In this document: in pieces, positions 35,401 through 50,400 of the stretch
Numbering within the stretch: the stretch's first letter is position 1
How the letters are laid out: the number at the start of each line of letters is the position of its first letter
Source of the DNA: Zoroaster sp. YZ-2022
Taxonomy: Eukaryota > Echinodermata > Asteroidea > Forcipulatida > Zoroasteridae
Direction: 5' to 3'
Assembly: GCA_029582265.1 (NCBI GenBank)
Contig: CM055826.1
Span: forward strand, 36,154,127 to 36,218,126
DNA: 64,000 nucleotides
Notes under the pieces: model-generated
The model's database searches: none
Seen by the model: the letters and a program-made list of their open reading frames with translations, nothing else
What the model was told of the DNA's origin: nothing
Made by a program: the position numbers and the translations under genes

Positions 35401-38400
35401 CATTACGTGGGGGGGAAACCGTCCAAGTCTCTCCATGTACATTACGTGGGGGGTAAACCGTCCAAATCTCTCCATGTACATTACATGGGGGGACAACCGT
35501 CCAAGTCTCTCCATGTACATTACGTGGGGGGACAACCGTCCAAGTCTCTCCATGTACATTACGTGGGGGGAAAACCGTCCAAGTCTCTCCATGTACATTA
35601 CGTGGGGGGAAAACCGTCCAAATTTCAAGTCCATCATTCAAGTACCAAATACATGCATAAAATAATGTGCGTTTAGCTTAATTAGCTCAATAGTGTGATA
35701 TCACATGATGAGGCACGCAGAAAACACCAGATACCATCCTCTTCTTTGTTGTAACTTTGAACTCGAGTCATCAAATGTTTGGTATCATGTTTGGCTTTGC
35801 ATGCCTGTAGACATAATTAAACAGGTATAGCAGCTTATGGGCTAGTGTAATACACATTTACAGTCAAGCACACAATGCCTAGAATGAAATCAGTAACATG
35901 CTGATCAATTGTAAGCTAGGAATTGCTTAATTAATAGATTGAACTCGGACTAATTTTGTGTGTTTAATGGCAGAAACAATTCCAGATGTCATTGGTGTAA
36001 TACTGATGATGGCATCAGATGTTTTATCTGAGGTCATTGCCAGTAATTTCCAGTTCAGGCTTAAAGGTACAATATCGTCCTGATCAACAGGGCATGGAAT
36101 CAAAGTGCTAGTTTTAGATTAACTCAGTAACTCAGCTGAATAAATTAGCCTGTAATTTTCAGTAACTGTGTTCATCTTTAACTAGGACACTGATTCCATG
36201 CCCTATTGAAAATCTGCTCTAATCATGACGATATTGTCCCTCTAAGAGCTAGAACTCTTTCCTCAAATAAATCTCACAAATCTTCTTGCATTTTCCACAT
36301 GTTCTTGTTAATGACACAATATATTGTTTGTATATATTGATTCAAAGAGAGTAAACATACATGTACATGTAGAAGTAGTTCTGTCATGGTTGAGCGGTTT
36401 AGTGCATCGGATTTGTGTTCTGATGGCTGAGTCATCAGAATGTGGGTTCGAATCCCGACTGCGACCGTGGTACTTGTGTCCTTGAGCAAGACACTTTACC
36501 ATAATTGCTTCTCTCCACCCAGGGGTAAATGGGTACCTGTGAGGGCAGAGTTGGTTGATGTGTTTGATTAGCCCTATATGCGCTGTAATGGCAACAATTG
36601 AGCTGTATACTCCCCAGGGAGCTGAGATGGTTTCAGGAATGATTGATGCGCCTGATGAGCAGGGGTAATAATATAATGCGCCTTGAGCACCAGTTTGGTG
36701 GATACGTGCGCTATATAAGTCCACATTATTATTATGTATCATAACTCATATTGTACACTGTACCTTCTCTTTAAGTTTGTATTTTCACCTCAGTTTTTAG
36801 CTAACTATCCACAATTACATGGATTGAGTTCAGAGCACAATATTACCATGACGATAGACTATTGGTACACAACAGAAAAAAGGATGCCAAAAGGATTACA
36901 AAGAAAATAACATTCTACAACACAATGAACATGCAAACAAAGTAATCATGCTATAACCAGTTACATATACATGTATACATACATATACTCATGCCAATAT
37001 ACACACGAGGTAAAATATCTGTAAATGCATCCATACGTTATAAGAATCATGAAATACGTAACAAAATCAAACTTGTGTAAATAATAAAATGCCTTTAGAT
37101 TATGTGTATATAATTCGCCAAATGTATTTTTGTCATAAGCCATAAATTCATAATTAAGACTAATTGCGGTGACACCATGTGAAATTCTCTATTGAGTAGT
37201 AATTAGTTCTGAAAAGAACTGGAGGCTACAACTCGACGTTTGGATCAGTATGCTCTGATCGTCTCTCAACAGAGAATTTCACATGGTGTCACTGCAATTA
37301 GTCTTACTTATCCTCTTCACCATGCAAAGCTACAAGTTTTACCTAAGACATAAATTCATTGTTGACTTATATACACAAAATCTAGATGCATTTTATTATT
37401 TACACAATTTAACTTGATTAGTTTCAAGGGATTTTTTATACCATTATCAACTTAAATTATCACGATCAGAGCAGACTTTCAATAGGACATGGAATCGGTG
37501 TCCTAGTTTAAGATGAACACAGTGACTGATAATTACTGCTTCATTTATGAAGCAGCAATGGTATAATGACCTTATGTGCATAATATTTTCAGTCACTGAG
37601 TTAATCTAAAACTAGCATTCCGATTCCATGCCCTGTTGATCGTGACAATATTGTCCCTTTAACACTAAATATGTTTATGTAAATCAATAAACATTTTGTT
37701 TTTCACAATAATATATAGGGACTTTACTCACTAAAAGACAATATCAACAAAATACAAGAATACACTACACTTAATGAGTTCATGTCCTCATTTATAAGTG
37801 ATTATTTAAAAGAATAATGACTGCAGTTAGTGCTAACATTAATTATATTACCAATCAAACATATTTATGCAAATTTATATGGATTTTTACCATCGTCTTC
37901 CCCAACTTTCAGGAAATTTGCAACTAGAGAGAAAAATATCAATAAATATGACTATAACAATACTGAAATTATCACATAAACCACAAGCGAAACTGGTTAG
38001 GTACATATCAATCAATGACAAATTGACTGAAGCTAGACTCAAACCTGTCACCTGCAGAGTAGAGACAGCTGAGAGCTCACATGTATCTAGCCTTATATTT
38101 GGCAATCTCCCTGACTAAACGACATGTATGGGATCCATAGGAGTTCCACAATTAGAAGACACCAATTATAGGGCTGGATAGCTCAGTTGGTGGAGCACTG
38201 GTACAGTAATCACTAATCAGGAGGTCACGGGTTTGAATCCTCCCACTTCAGTTAATTTGTATTATTTGTTCAATGCAAATATTTTAAAACTCCTCAACAT
38301 GGTGAGCAGTTATTTCACAATGTATATATACAGCCTACTCAGTAATTGGATTCAAGAAGAGGAAAAAACAAGCTGTATCTTGAGTAGGTCTGCAGTATCT

Positions 38401-41400
38401 TTATTGACTCATCATTATTGTAAAAACAGAGTTATCGGTCTGAACTGCAATGACACTATGTGAGTTGTCTCAACTATTGCTAAGTGAGATTGTCTGCTCT
38501 TGTCATCATCAGGAAACAGTCTCCTTTCAATGACTACAGCAGGCTAGTTGAAAAGTAAATTTTCAGAACCACAATCTCACTTAGTGATAGTTAAGATAAG
38601 CTACATGATGTTACCATAGAAATGAACTGATAGTGATACTCCAACATACATAATAACATACATGTAGTTATTATTGTTACCAGAAATCTATTACCTACAT
38701 GAAGTGTGCTATTTATGTATTAATAATAATAATAATAATGTGTGGACTTATATAGCGCACGTATCCACCAACTAAGTGGTGCTCAAGGAGCATTAACCTA
38801 GTCCCATGGCATAGTACTCCAAGAACAATGGATTTTGCCAGGCTAGGGGAGCAAAACCCATAACCAAGCTTGTGCGTGCGTGCGTGCATGCATTTGGAGT
38901 GTAATGCCATGGTGTGTAATGCCATGGTGTGTAATGCCATGGTGTGTAATGCCATGGTGTGGGTTACAGCAGGATGGCACATTTCATGTAAATAATAGAC
39001 TTCTGGTACAATGTCGTGGACTAGGTTAGTACAGGAGTGGCACACTTCATGTAGGTAATAGACTTCTGGTACTGTGTCGTGGACTAGGTTAGTACAGGAG
39101 TGGCACACTTCATGTAGGTAATAGACTTCTGGTACTGTGCCGTGGACTAGGTTAGTACACGAGTGGCACACTTCATGTAGGTAACAGACTTCTGGTACTG
39201 TGCCGTGGACTAGGTTAGTACACGAGTGGCACACTTCGTGTAGGTAATAGACTGTGGACTAGGTTAGTACACGAGTGGCACACTTCATGTAGGTAATAGA
39301 CTTCTGGTACTGTGCCGTGGACTAGGTTAGTACACGAGTGGCACACTTCATGTAGGTAATAGACTTCTGGTACTGTGCCGTGGACTAGGTTAGTACACGA
39401 GCGGCACACTTCATGTAGGTAATAGACTTCTGGTACTGTGCCGTGGACTAGGTTAGTACACGAGCGGCACAGGTAACAGACTTCTGGTACTGTGCCGTGG
39501 ACTAGGTTAGTACACGAGTGGCACACTTCATGTAGGTAATAGACTTCTGGTACTGTGCCGTGGACTAGGTTAGTACACGAGTGGCACACTTCGTGTAGGT
39601 AACAGACTTCTGGTACTGTGCCGTGGACTAGGTTAGTACACGAGCGGCACAGGTAACAGACTTCTGGTACTGTGCCGTGGACTAGGTTAGTACACGAGTG
39701 GCACACTTCATGTAGGTAATAGACTTCTGGTACTGTGCCGTGGACTAGGTTAGTACACGAGTGGCACACTTCGTGTAGGTAACAGACTTCTGGTACTGTG
39801 CCATGGACTAGGTTAGTACACGAGTGGCACACTTCATGTAGGTAATAGACTTCTGGTGTTACTTACTGTCACTTGATTTGTAGTCTGTACATAGAATCTT
39901 GAGTAGATCTGTGGTATCTTTAGGGACTTCATTCATCAGAGTTTTGCCATACTTCTTCATATTATCCATTGCCTGAATAAATGTAACATTAACCATTATA
40001 ATGGAGTCTTTTGTAGTTATGTCAAATCTATCCCAATGCAATGTTCAAAGTGCTTCAAATCCGAACACAAGCATTATAATGGAGTATTCTTTAGTGCCAA
40101 ATCTATCCTAATGCAATGTTCAAAGTGCTTCAAATTACTACACCTGGTCATTGGGTCAATATCAATCCTTAAACTTTCTCCTTAAACTTAATCCTTAAGC
40201 TCCCTTGAAAGAATACAGCCCAAACCTTTAGAACATACAACACACCAATCATTTCTACCCTCACAGGTGCCCATTTTTCCTTCTTCGTAGACAAGTGGAG
40301 AAAAGCATTTACAGTAATTATGTCTTGCTCATCATGGACACAATTCAGGCACCACCGACATGGCCAGGATTCAAACTCATATTCTTAGCCATCAGAACAC
40401 AAGTCCAATGCACCAAAACATAAGGTATTGACCATTAGGGAAACTGCCAACTTAGGACTGGATAGCTAAGGTGCTAGAGTTGTTGTCAATAATCCCAAGG
40501 TCACCGAGTCAAATCTTTTTTTTAAAGTAAATTTGTCTTCGTTCCCTCAACAAATTTCAATGCTGTTTTTCTCCCATTTACCTCAAAGAACTCCAGCTTA
40601 GCGATGTATGTGAGTGACTTCTGATAATTCTTGATGTCTTCTAGTTGTATCTTGAGATACCAATCATGTTGACCATGCTTCTCAGCAAGGAAGAGGGCAT
40701 GTTTATAGTATCCAGCCTGACGACATACCTTGATAGCTGTCTCTACATCAAAATCAACTTCCTTGTCTTTGGTCTGTCGATAACACAATGGACAAATTGC
40801 AATAACTGACAGGTGTAAACATTCTATGTGGATGTAACTGAAATGATAAATCATGCCTTGAGGTTTTTGGTGAATCAGTTTAAAGCTGTTGTCAGTATGG
40901 CGATATTTCAATATCTCCAAAAACTTCATCGACTTAATCATCAATAATCGATTGAATATCGTATCGTAATATCAAATCAATGGAATAAATCACTTCATTT
41001 GTTTTTCACATAATACCCTTTGATAAATAGTGTGAAAAAACATCTGTAACATTTTTTATAAAGAACTTTGTGTTTGATTTTCTGTTCTTTAAAAGAATCG
41101 GTATGACAAGCTAGTAATTTAAAAAAAAAAACTACCAAGCCTAATCTCTCAGTGTTAGATCTTACCATGATAAACTCATCTAGTTTGCTATTATCCTTCA
41201 GTTTAGTATAACAGTTCAGTAACAATGTCGTATGATCTTCATTGGCCAAAGACTGCTTGTGTAAAGCTTGTAGGTATGCTGTTAGATTGTGGATTCTCTG
41301 AGCATCCAAGAACTGTTGGACAAAGCAAGATTTGAATTGATAGCAGAAGGCTATTTACATGTACCTACAATATAAGTGTGCCAGTCTGTAGTTTATCCCT

Positions 41401-44400
41401 AACCTTCCCAAATCCTCCAAAATCCTCTTTGCTAAAGTGAAGGATTTTGAAGGATTGAGGTTATTAGGCATACTTGCCTTTCCATGGTACATGTACATCC
41501 ATGTTTGTTGTAGTGATTGCAATGTCAGTGCTTGGGTCAGTGGACACTGTTTATTGCTCCATGCATGCAGGGAGGGTCCCTGGCCATGTACATGTATCAC
41601 AGATTAGAAACACATGTGTGCATACATGTCATGTGCTTGCTTTACTACTGAAGGATTTTGGAGGATTCAAGTTATGTGTAAGCAAATGGGCCTAGGGAGT
41701 TAGGCTTAATCAAGACCATAAGCAGGGTACGCACACATGCACAGTAAGCGTGGTAACAAGTGTTACTGTATACTGCCTATACTGTGGCATCATGGGTTAT
41801 GCGATCGACGCCACTGGCGCCATCAAAAATGTGATGCTTACTAGCCGCAACCATGCTACATGTACATCAGAGCCACACAACATACACTACAGTGTATACG
41901 GACTCATTAACAACCTAGTATACATTGAACATATATATGAAAAGTACACTTGTGCATGTCAGTGTGTGTAATATAGTCATACTGCATGACAAACACCATG
42001 ACAGATTGATTGTAGATATTAAGCTCACCTTCCTGATAACATATGAAGGTTCTAGATGACCAATAGTACGTATATACTGTGATATAGCCCCATCATGATC
42101 TCCTTTACTATACAGATGATCACCATACTGAGTAAAGATGTCAATTAATCCATCATAGTCATAATGTTGGCTCTTGGCGAGACTGTGGGGGGGGGGGAGG
42201 AATGATTATTGAGAAATGTTTGACAGTGGAAACTAAAGAAAATCAAAAGTTTTTCATTTCATCCCTTTTCAACCAAGTTTCATCACAATATGGGCTCACT
42301 TTTTTAAGAAAAAAAAAAGAAAAACTGTTACTCAAAGTTTCAGGACAGCAACTTGTTATTTTGTCCTATTAAATCCACAGGTTCCTCTCAGAACCAACAC
42401 ACCATTACAACTTATTAGAGACATTACATGGTGCTACCATAAACATCCTCTTACTAATATTAACTATTAACTATTAACCCTAACCCCCTAGGTAATCTGG
42501 CTAGGAACCTTCTTGAATCCTCCAAAATCCATCAGTGCACTTTTGGAAACATGCCCTTCTCTTCAAAATGCACCATACATTTCGTTGATCTTTCATATTC
42601 AGCACTTAAGGCCTGTACTTCTTGCCAGGTAGTAATTTTGCCCCATTTGAAGAGGTGAAAGTACCAGTTTCCAACAGTGCTGAATTTTTCCAAAAAAGTG
42701 CCCCTTGGAGGATTTTGGAGGATATGGGGTGGTTAGGGTTAACTACATTGATATGATTTCGCCCTTGCACTGACTAATATATGAAGCACTGTATACTCCG
42801 AATACTTACTGAGCGTCTGTGGGAAGAAAATCCACAGGCATTTTTTTATTTCCACAGACACTTGGTAAGTACCGAGTATACAGTTTTTTTAATTTCCACA
42901 GACACTTGGTAAGTACTGAGTATACAGTTTTTTTAATTTCCACAGACACTTGGTAAGTACTGAGTATACAGTGTTTTTTCTACAGACACTTGGTAAGTAC
43001 AGACAATACAGTTTTTATTTCCACAGACACTTGGTACATGTAAGTACCGAGTATACAGTTTTTTATTTCCACAGACACTTGGTAAGTACCGAGTATACAG
43101 TTTTTTATTTCCACAGACACTTGGTAAGTACCGAGTATACAGTTTTTTATTTCCACAGACACTTGGTAAGTACCGAGTATACAGTTTTTTATTTCCACAG
43201 ACACTTGGTAAGTACCGAGTATACAGTTTTTTATTTCCACAGACACTTGGTAAGTACCGAGAGTACAGTTTTTTATTTCCACAGACACCCGATGTAAGAA
43301 TTTCATCAATCTATAGATTAACTACATGCTTACTTGATGGCCAGACTGTACAGGTTTTTCTTGAAGAGAATCTCCAGTTTGGTCTGTGTGTCCTTCTCTT
43401 GAAGATAATAAAGCTGAAACAAAACACCAGGGTTAAAGGTCGTATCAAGCATAAGTACATGTCACTAGGTCATGTCACTAGGTCATGTCACTAGGTCATG
43501 TCACTAGGTCATGTCACTAGGTCATGTCACTAGGTCATACATAAACCAATATGGAAAGGTATATCACTTCAGCTTGAAGATAATCTCCAGTTTGATCTGT
43601 GTGTCCTCTTGAAGATAATAAAACTGGAGTTAAAGGTCGTATCAAGCAAGGACGCATGAAAATATGCCATAATGCGTTTGGCCTATGTAATAATGGTCGA
43701 TCAGCACATTACAAGCTTTCTGTGGCCTATTGCCTTACTTCTCAGGGATTAGATAATTGATAATCTGACTATCTCATATCTAATTGCCTTACTTCTCAGG
43801 GATTAGATAATTGATAATCTGATTATCTCATATCTAATTGCCTTACTTCTCAGGGATTAGATAATTGATAATCTGATTATCTCATATCTAATTGCCTTAC
43901 TTCTCAGGGATTAGATAATTGATAATCTGATTATCTCATATCTAATTGCCTTACTTCTCAGGGATTAGATAATTGATAATCTGATTATCTCATATCTAAT
44001 TGCCTTACTTCTCAGGGATTAGATAATTGATAATCTGATTATCTCATATCTAATTGCCTTACTTCTCAGGGATTAGATAATTGATAATCTGATTATGTCA
44101 TATCTAATTGCCTTACTTCTCAGCGATTAGATAATTGATAATCTGATTATCTCATATCTAATTGCCTTCCTTCTCAGGGATTAGATAATTGATAATCTGA
44201 TTATCTCATATCTAATTGCCTTACTTCTCAGGGATTAGATAATTGATAATCTGATTATCTCATATCTAATTGCCTTCCTTCTCAGGGATTAGATAATTGA
44301 TAATCTGATTATCTCATATCTAATTGCCTTACTTCTCAGGGATTAGATAATTGATAATCTGATTATCTCATATCTAATTGCCTTACTTCTCAGGGATTAG

Positions 44401-47400
44401 ATAATTGATAATCTGATTATCTCATATCTAATTGCCTTCCTTCTCAGGGATTAGATAATTGATAATCTGATTATCTCATATCTAATTGCCTTCCTTCTCA
44501 GGGATTAGATAATTGATAATCTGATTATCTCATATCTAATTGCCTTACTTCTCAGGGATTAGATAATTGATAATCTGATTATCTCATATCTAATTGCCTT
44601 ACTTCTCAGGGATTAGATAATTGATAATCTGATTATCTCATATCTAATTGCCTTACTTCTCAGGGATTAGATAATTGATAATCTGATTATCTCATATCTA
44701 ATTGCCTTACTTCTCAGGGATTAGATAATTGATAATCTGATTATCTCATATCTAATTCCCTTCCTTCTCAGGGATTAGATAATTGATAATCTGATTATCT
44801 CATATCTAATTGCCTTACTTCTCAGGGATTAGATAATTGATAATCTGATTATCTCATATCTAATTGCCTTCCTTCTCAGGGATTAGATAATTGATAATCT
44901 GATTATCTCATATCTAATTGCCTTCCTTCTCAGGGATTAGATAATTGATAATCTGATTATCTCATATCTAATTGCCTTACTTCTCAGGGATTAGATAATT
45001 GATAATCTGATTATCTCATATCTAATTGCCTTCCTTCTCAGGGATTAGATAATTGATAATCTGATTATCTCATATCTAATTGCCTTACTTCTCAGGGATT
45101 AGATAATTGATAATCTGATTATCTCATATCTAATTGCCTTACTTCTCAGGGATTAGATAATTGATAATCTGATTATCTCATATCTAATTGCCTTACTTCT
45201 CAGGGATTAGATAATTGATAATCTGATTATCTCATATCTAATTGCCTTACTTCTCAGGGATTAGATAATTGATAATCTGGTTATCTCATATCTAATTGCC
45301 TTACTTCTCAGGGATTAGATAACTGATAATATGATTATCTCATATCTAATTGCCTTACTTCTCAGGGATTAGATAATTGATAATCTGATTATCTCATATC
45401 TAATTGCCTTACTTCTCAGGGATTAGATAATTGATAATCTGATTATCTCATATCTAATTGCCTTACTTCTCAGGGATTAGATAATTGATAATCTGATTAT
45501 CTCATATCTAATTGCCTTACTTCTCAGGGATTAGATAATCAGGCATGAGAATGGAGTTTTGCAAAAAAGAAGGAAAAAATAATCCAGGCTTATATTAGAT
45601 TTTGGTATATGAAAACCTTATAGGATGGCTATTTTGGATATTTTTATCATTGAAATCTCTTGTAATTTGGATTTTAAAAATAAAATTTAAAAAAAAATAA
45701 TCCCGGGAAATGTTTGGATTTTGGTAAATGAAATCCTTAAAGGATAGCTATTTTGGGTATTAACTTCATTAACATCTCCTGTAATTTTGGCAAGATTTTG
45801 TGTACATTATGACCTGTCCAATAAATAAAATATAGTTTTGTCGATTTCATTAACATCCACGGCGGAACCACGCTGAACGTAAGTAAGTTTGAGCGCCATA
45901 TATATCGTCTGCAAACTCGATCGCATAGAAAGTTCCTGCTCACCTCGCGCGCGCGAAGACTGTGTGCAGATAGACTTGATAGTAAGTTGGTTCTACGTCC
46001 AGCGCTAGCACTATGGTGCATACATCACGCGCACCACACACACAAAATACATGTAGGACTGTTAATCACAGTCTATGGAACGTAGAGAGAATTTGGTTGT
46101 GATCAATACTCTGCGCAGTGCCCGCTGCCAGTGTACTGTAAAGCTTAATCGTTGTATAATGTACTTCTTTGTTAAAACAAATTCTCCGTACATGCGTATT
46201 CCGGTGACGTCAACATTCAGAGAGGGGAAAAACACGGGCACGTACGTACACATAAGTAGTCAGACACTCTTCCTTTTTTATCCGGCTGCGGCATCAATCA
46301 AATAGGTCGCTACATTAAACAACACTTTTCCTGGATACAATTTTCTGCTGTAAACACTAAGTTTATCGGGTGACAAAGTTAAATTTTCACTTACTTTTTT
46401 CACATGTTTTCTGAGCTTACCCCTATACAACCTACCCCCCAAATTTTATATCAAATTCACACTGAACTCGGAGACCACATATTTTGAGGTGAAAAATCCG
46501 GAGGTCCGGAAAAATCCGAAAGATTCTCATGCCTGGATAATTGATAATCTGATTATCTCATATCTAATTTTTTCAACGTATACCTTTAACGGCCCTGTGG
46601 CCCAACGGATAAGGCATCTGACTACGAATCAGGGGATTCCAGGTTCAAATCCTGGCAGGGTCGATATTAATTTATTTAACTCATTATAACTAATTTTGTG
46701 GTTAAAATAGTTTTGTCAACATATATCTTCAACGGCCCTGTGGCCCAACGGATAAGGCATCTGACTACGAATCAGGGGATTCCAGGTTCAAATCCTGGCA
46801 GGGTCGATATTAATTTATTTAACTCATTATAACTAATTTTTGTGGTTAAATTAGTTTTGTCAACATACACTTTTAATGGCCCTGTGGCCCAACGGATAAG
46901 GCATCTGACTACGAATCAGGGGATTCCTGGTTCAAATCCTGGCAGGGTCGATATTAATTCATTTAAATCATTATAACTAATTTTTGTTATTAAAATAGTT
47001 TTTTCAACATATACATTTAACGGCCCTGTGGCCCAACGGAGAAGGCATCTGACTACGAATCAGGGGATTCCAGGTTCAAATCCTGGCAGGGTCGATATTG
47101 ATTTATTTAACTCATTATAACTAATTTTTTGTGGTTAAAATAGTTTACTCAAGACACTAATTTAATGGCCCTGTGGCCCAACGGATAAGGTATCTGACTA
47201 CGAATCAGGGGATTCAAAGTTCAAATCCTGGCAGGTTCGATATTAATTTATTTAACTCATTATAACTAATTTTTGTGGTTAAATTAGTTTTGTCAACATA
47301 CACTTTTAATGGCCCTGTGGCCCAACGGATAAGGCATCTGACTACGAATCGGGGGATTCCAGGTTCAAATCCTGGCAGGTTCGATATTAATTTATTTAAC

Positions 47401-50400
47401 TCATTATAACTAATTTTTGTGGTTAAATTAGTTTTGTCAACATACACTTCTAATGGCCCTGTGGCCCAACGGATAAGGCATCTGACTACGAATCAGGGAA
47501 TTTCAGGTTCAAATACTGGCAGGCTCGATATTAATTCATTTAACTCATTATAACTAATTTTTGTGGTTAAATTAGTTTTGTCAACATACACTTTTAATGG
47601 CCCTGTGGCCCAACGGATAAGGCATCTGACTACGAATCAGGGAATTCCAGGTTCAAATCCTGGCAGGGTCGATATTAATTTATTTAACTCATTATAACAA
47701 ATTTTTGTGGTTAAATTAGTTTTGTCAACATACACTTTCAGAGCTGCCAACATATGATTTTGAAAATGAGGAAGATTTAATTTTCTAATCAGGAAGACTC
47801 AATCGAAGCGAGCGCAGCGAGCGAGCCCTTACGGGTGGGGTCCAGGGGGCAGCGCCATGCTTCAAGATTTTCGATCACCATATCACACAAAATCTGCAAT
47901 GACTTTAAGTTCTTCAACCTTTTGCTACTTTTATCTAGGTAGTAATAAATATCTATCAAAAGTTCATCTATGGCTATTGGTAGTGACTTGGATGCCTTCT
48001 CGGCTGTATTGTGTAGCATATTAAACGTGTGAGAAAAGTTAATCGTTTTTATCAATAATTCAAAGCCAGATATGATCCAAAAAATTCCATACAATACATT
48101 ACAATATATGCCTTGACTTATGCCTACTTTAAATTAAACTTGACAAAACTATAAATAAAATGGTTCTTACAAACGAAACCCTGCAGTGCAAGCTTCACCC
48201 AGGTCATCAAGTATTTTATCAAGTATTTTATTGGACAGCAGGTAAGAGCTCTATATTCCAAGTCCACAGTTATTGCGTAAAAAAAAAAAGAAAGCTGAAC
48301 GAAGTTTGTAAATAACATAGGCCAGCTGTAAAGAGGCCTTAGAATTATCCTGGCTCAGCTGGAGTCTCTTCAAAGTATTTTAAAAGAAAAAAGAAACAAG
48401 ACAACCGGCAACCAAAAAGACACAATTTCTGGGTCACAAGTTCACATCAAAGAACTGTCTGCCGACTTTGGAACGTTGAATGTATCAATTTGGGATTAGA
48501 GCCAAGACAAGAGCTGGGGCTATTGTTCACTTGACAATGACTGACAGGTTGTGGTTTTACACTCCCAGACCAGGTGACATTAACCTCCGGGACCTGGTTC
48601 TTGGCTGGTTTCCAAGCTATATAACTACTGTATATATACATTCTCCCAAAGTTGCGCGAGTGAGTGATCGGACTGTCGGCAGAAATACGTCTTTTTATCA
48701 GTTGTTTCAAAGCCTAAAATTTAAAACAATAAATCTAGACCTACTTAAAAAAATTATGACTGGTTGGAGCAGAATTGTGACATCTATTTATTTGACTGAG
48801 AGCAAATTGGTGAATTTTTTTTACCTCGGAAAAGCTTCAGAAATCTTTGACATGTTTTGTTTTGTGGAATTAAATTCTATGGATTATACCTGTGAATCTC
48901 AGCTCAGAAATAATGCTTTCGGCATTAAATAAATAGCGGTCGGGTATGTAAATTAAGAAGAAAAACAGTTTTAAAAAGTGTTTACCGTTTCTCCTGATTT
49001 AAAAGTAAATGGAGGCCTGTTTGCAGGGTGCATTTGTGCTATACGCCCGCCTACTGAACAGATTTCTAAAAATAAAACGGCCAAGGTGGAAAGTCGGAAC
49101 TGACATTTAAAGTCGGATTTTCAAAATCGTAAGGTCGGATTTCCGACAAGTCGGAAGAATCTCATCCCTGAATAGGGGACCGGCATGGTCAGACGATGCT
49201 ATGTTCAAGTTATCATCGACTAGAAAGCCTGTGAACAACATTTCCGCCTTTATTACACCGTCATTAGCGCCCGATTTTCAAAAAAATCCAACAATTCCAG
49301 GCGTGCTCGATCGTACTTCGCAGTGGTGCAATGTTTATCCGATTTGAGGTGTAATGTCATTTCGTCCGCCGTATTACACTAATATCACAACCACGCACAA
49401 CGCATGATTTTGTCCCTTCGTTGATTTTCTAATACAAGGCCATTCTTTTGGTATTCATCCCTGTATCTTTGCACATAATTGCCTTTTTCTGCTTCCCGGG
49501 TTGCCAAGACTCTCTCCGGTGGCGCCATTTTGTTTTTTCCCACGCTGTCAATTGTCAATTTCGCAACTCAATCCCAGACCAGAACCTTTATTACGCACGT
49601 ATCTATTGCATTAGATAGACTGTATAATGAGTATTACGTTGAGTATTACGCATGCATTTACTGTTTGTAAAAAATAAGACACACAAACACACTGAAGACT
49701 TGGAACAGAGGCTACTTTTTATTTTTCCATTCAGAGGGTTGGGGATCCGGAAGATTTTGACTGCTTTACGGAATGACGGAAGATTACCGTCAAATACGGA
49801 AGTCTTCCGCAGAATCCGGAAGAGTTGGCAGCTCTGCACTTTTAATGGCCCTGTGGCCCAACGGATAAGGCATCTGACTACGAATCAGGGGATTCCAGGT
49901 TCAAATCCTGGCAGGGTCGATATTAATTTATTTAACTCATTATAACTAATTTTTTGTGGTTAATATAGTTTACTCAAGACATAAGTAGTCAGACACTCTT
50001 CCTTTTTTTATCCGGCTGCGGCATCAATCAAATAGGTCGCTACATTAAACAACACTTTTCCTGGATACAATTTTCTGCTGTAAACACTAAGTTTATCGGG
50101 TGTCAAAGTTAAATTTTCACTTACTTTTTTCACATGTTTTCTGAGCTTACCCCTATACAACCTACCCCCCAAATTTTATATCAAATTCACACTGAACTCG
50201 GAGACCACATATTTTGAGGTGAAAAATCCGGAGGTCCGGAAAAATCCGGAAGATTCTCATGCCTGGATAATTGATAATCTGATTATCTCATATCTAATTG
50301 CCTTCCTTCTCAGCGATTAGATAATTGATAATCTGATTATCTCATATCTAATGCTATTGTCTTACCTTTCTGTCTCCACCAAGTACATAGATTGATCCCC

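Noticed and set aside
31707..35680. Very long open frames (298, 326 and 458 codons) through the 42- and 39-bp arrays
   Set aside because: The unit lengths are multiples of three, so any phase without a stop stays open. Several frames on both strands are open at once, and the peptides are pure repeats with no domain.
38171..38245. Functional tRNA gene
   Set aside because: The A and B boxes are good, but the anticodon arm and acceptor stem do not fold. Listed as a tRNA-like pseudogene.
43735..45539. CRISPR-like array of 54-bp regular repeats
   Set aside because: The whole 54-bp unit is repeated, with no unique spacers, and the context is an animal intron. It is a minisatellite.
46489..46689. 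Small protein containing [20 protein letters not shown]
   Set aside because: This is a translation through a tRNA-Arg gene; the identical peptide appears at 49.85-49.95 kb over another tRNA copy. A well-known kind of false gene.
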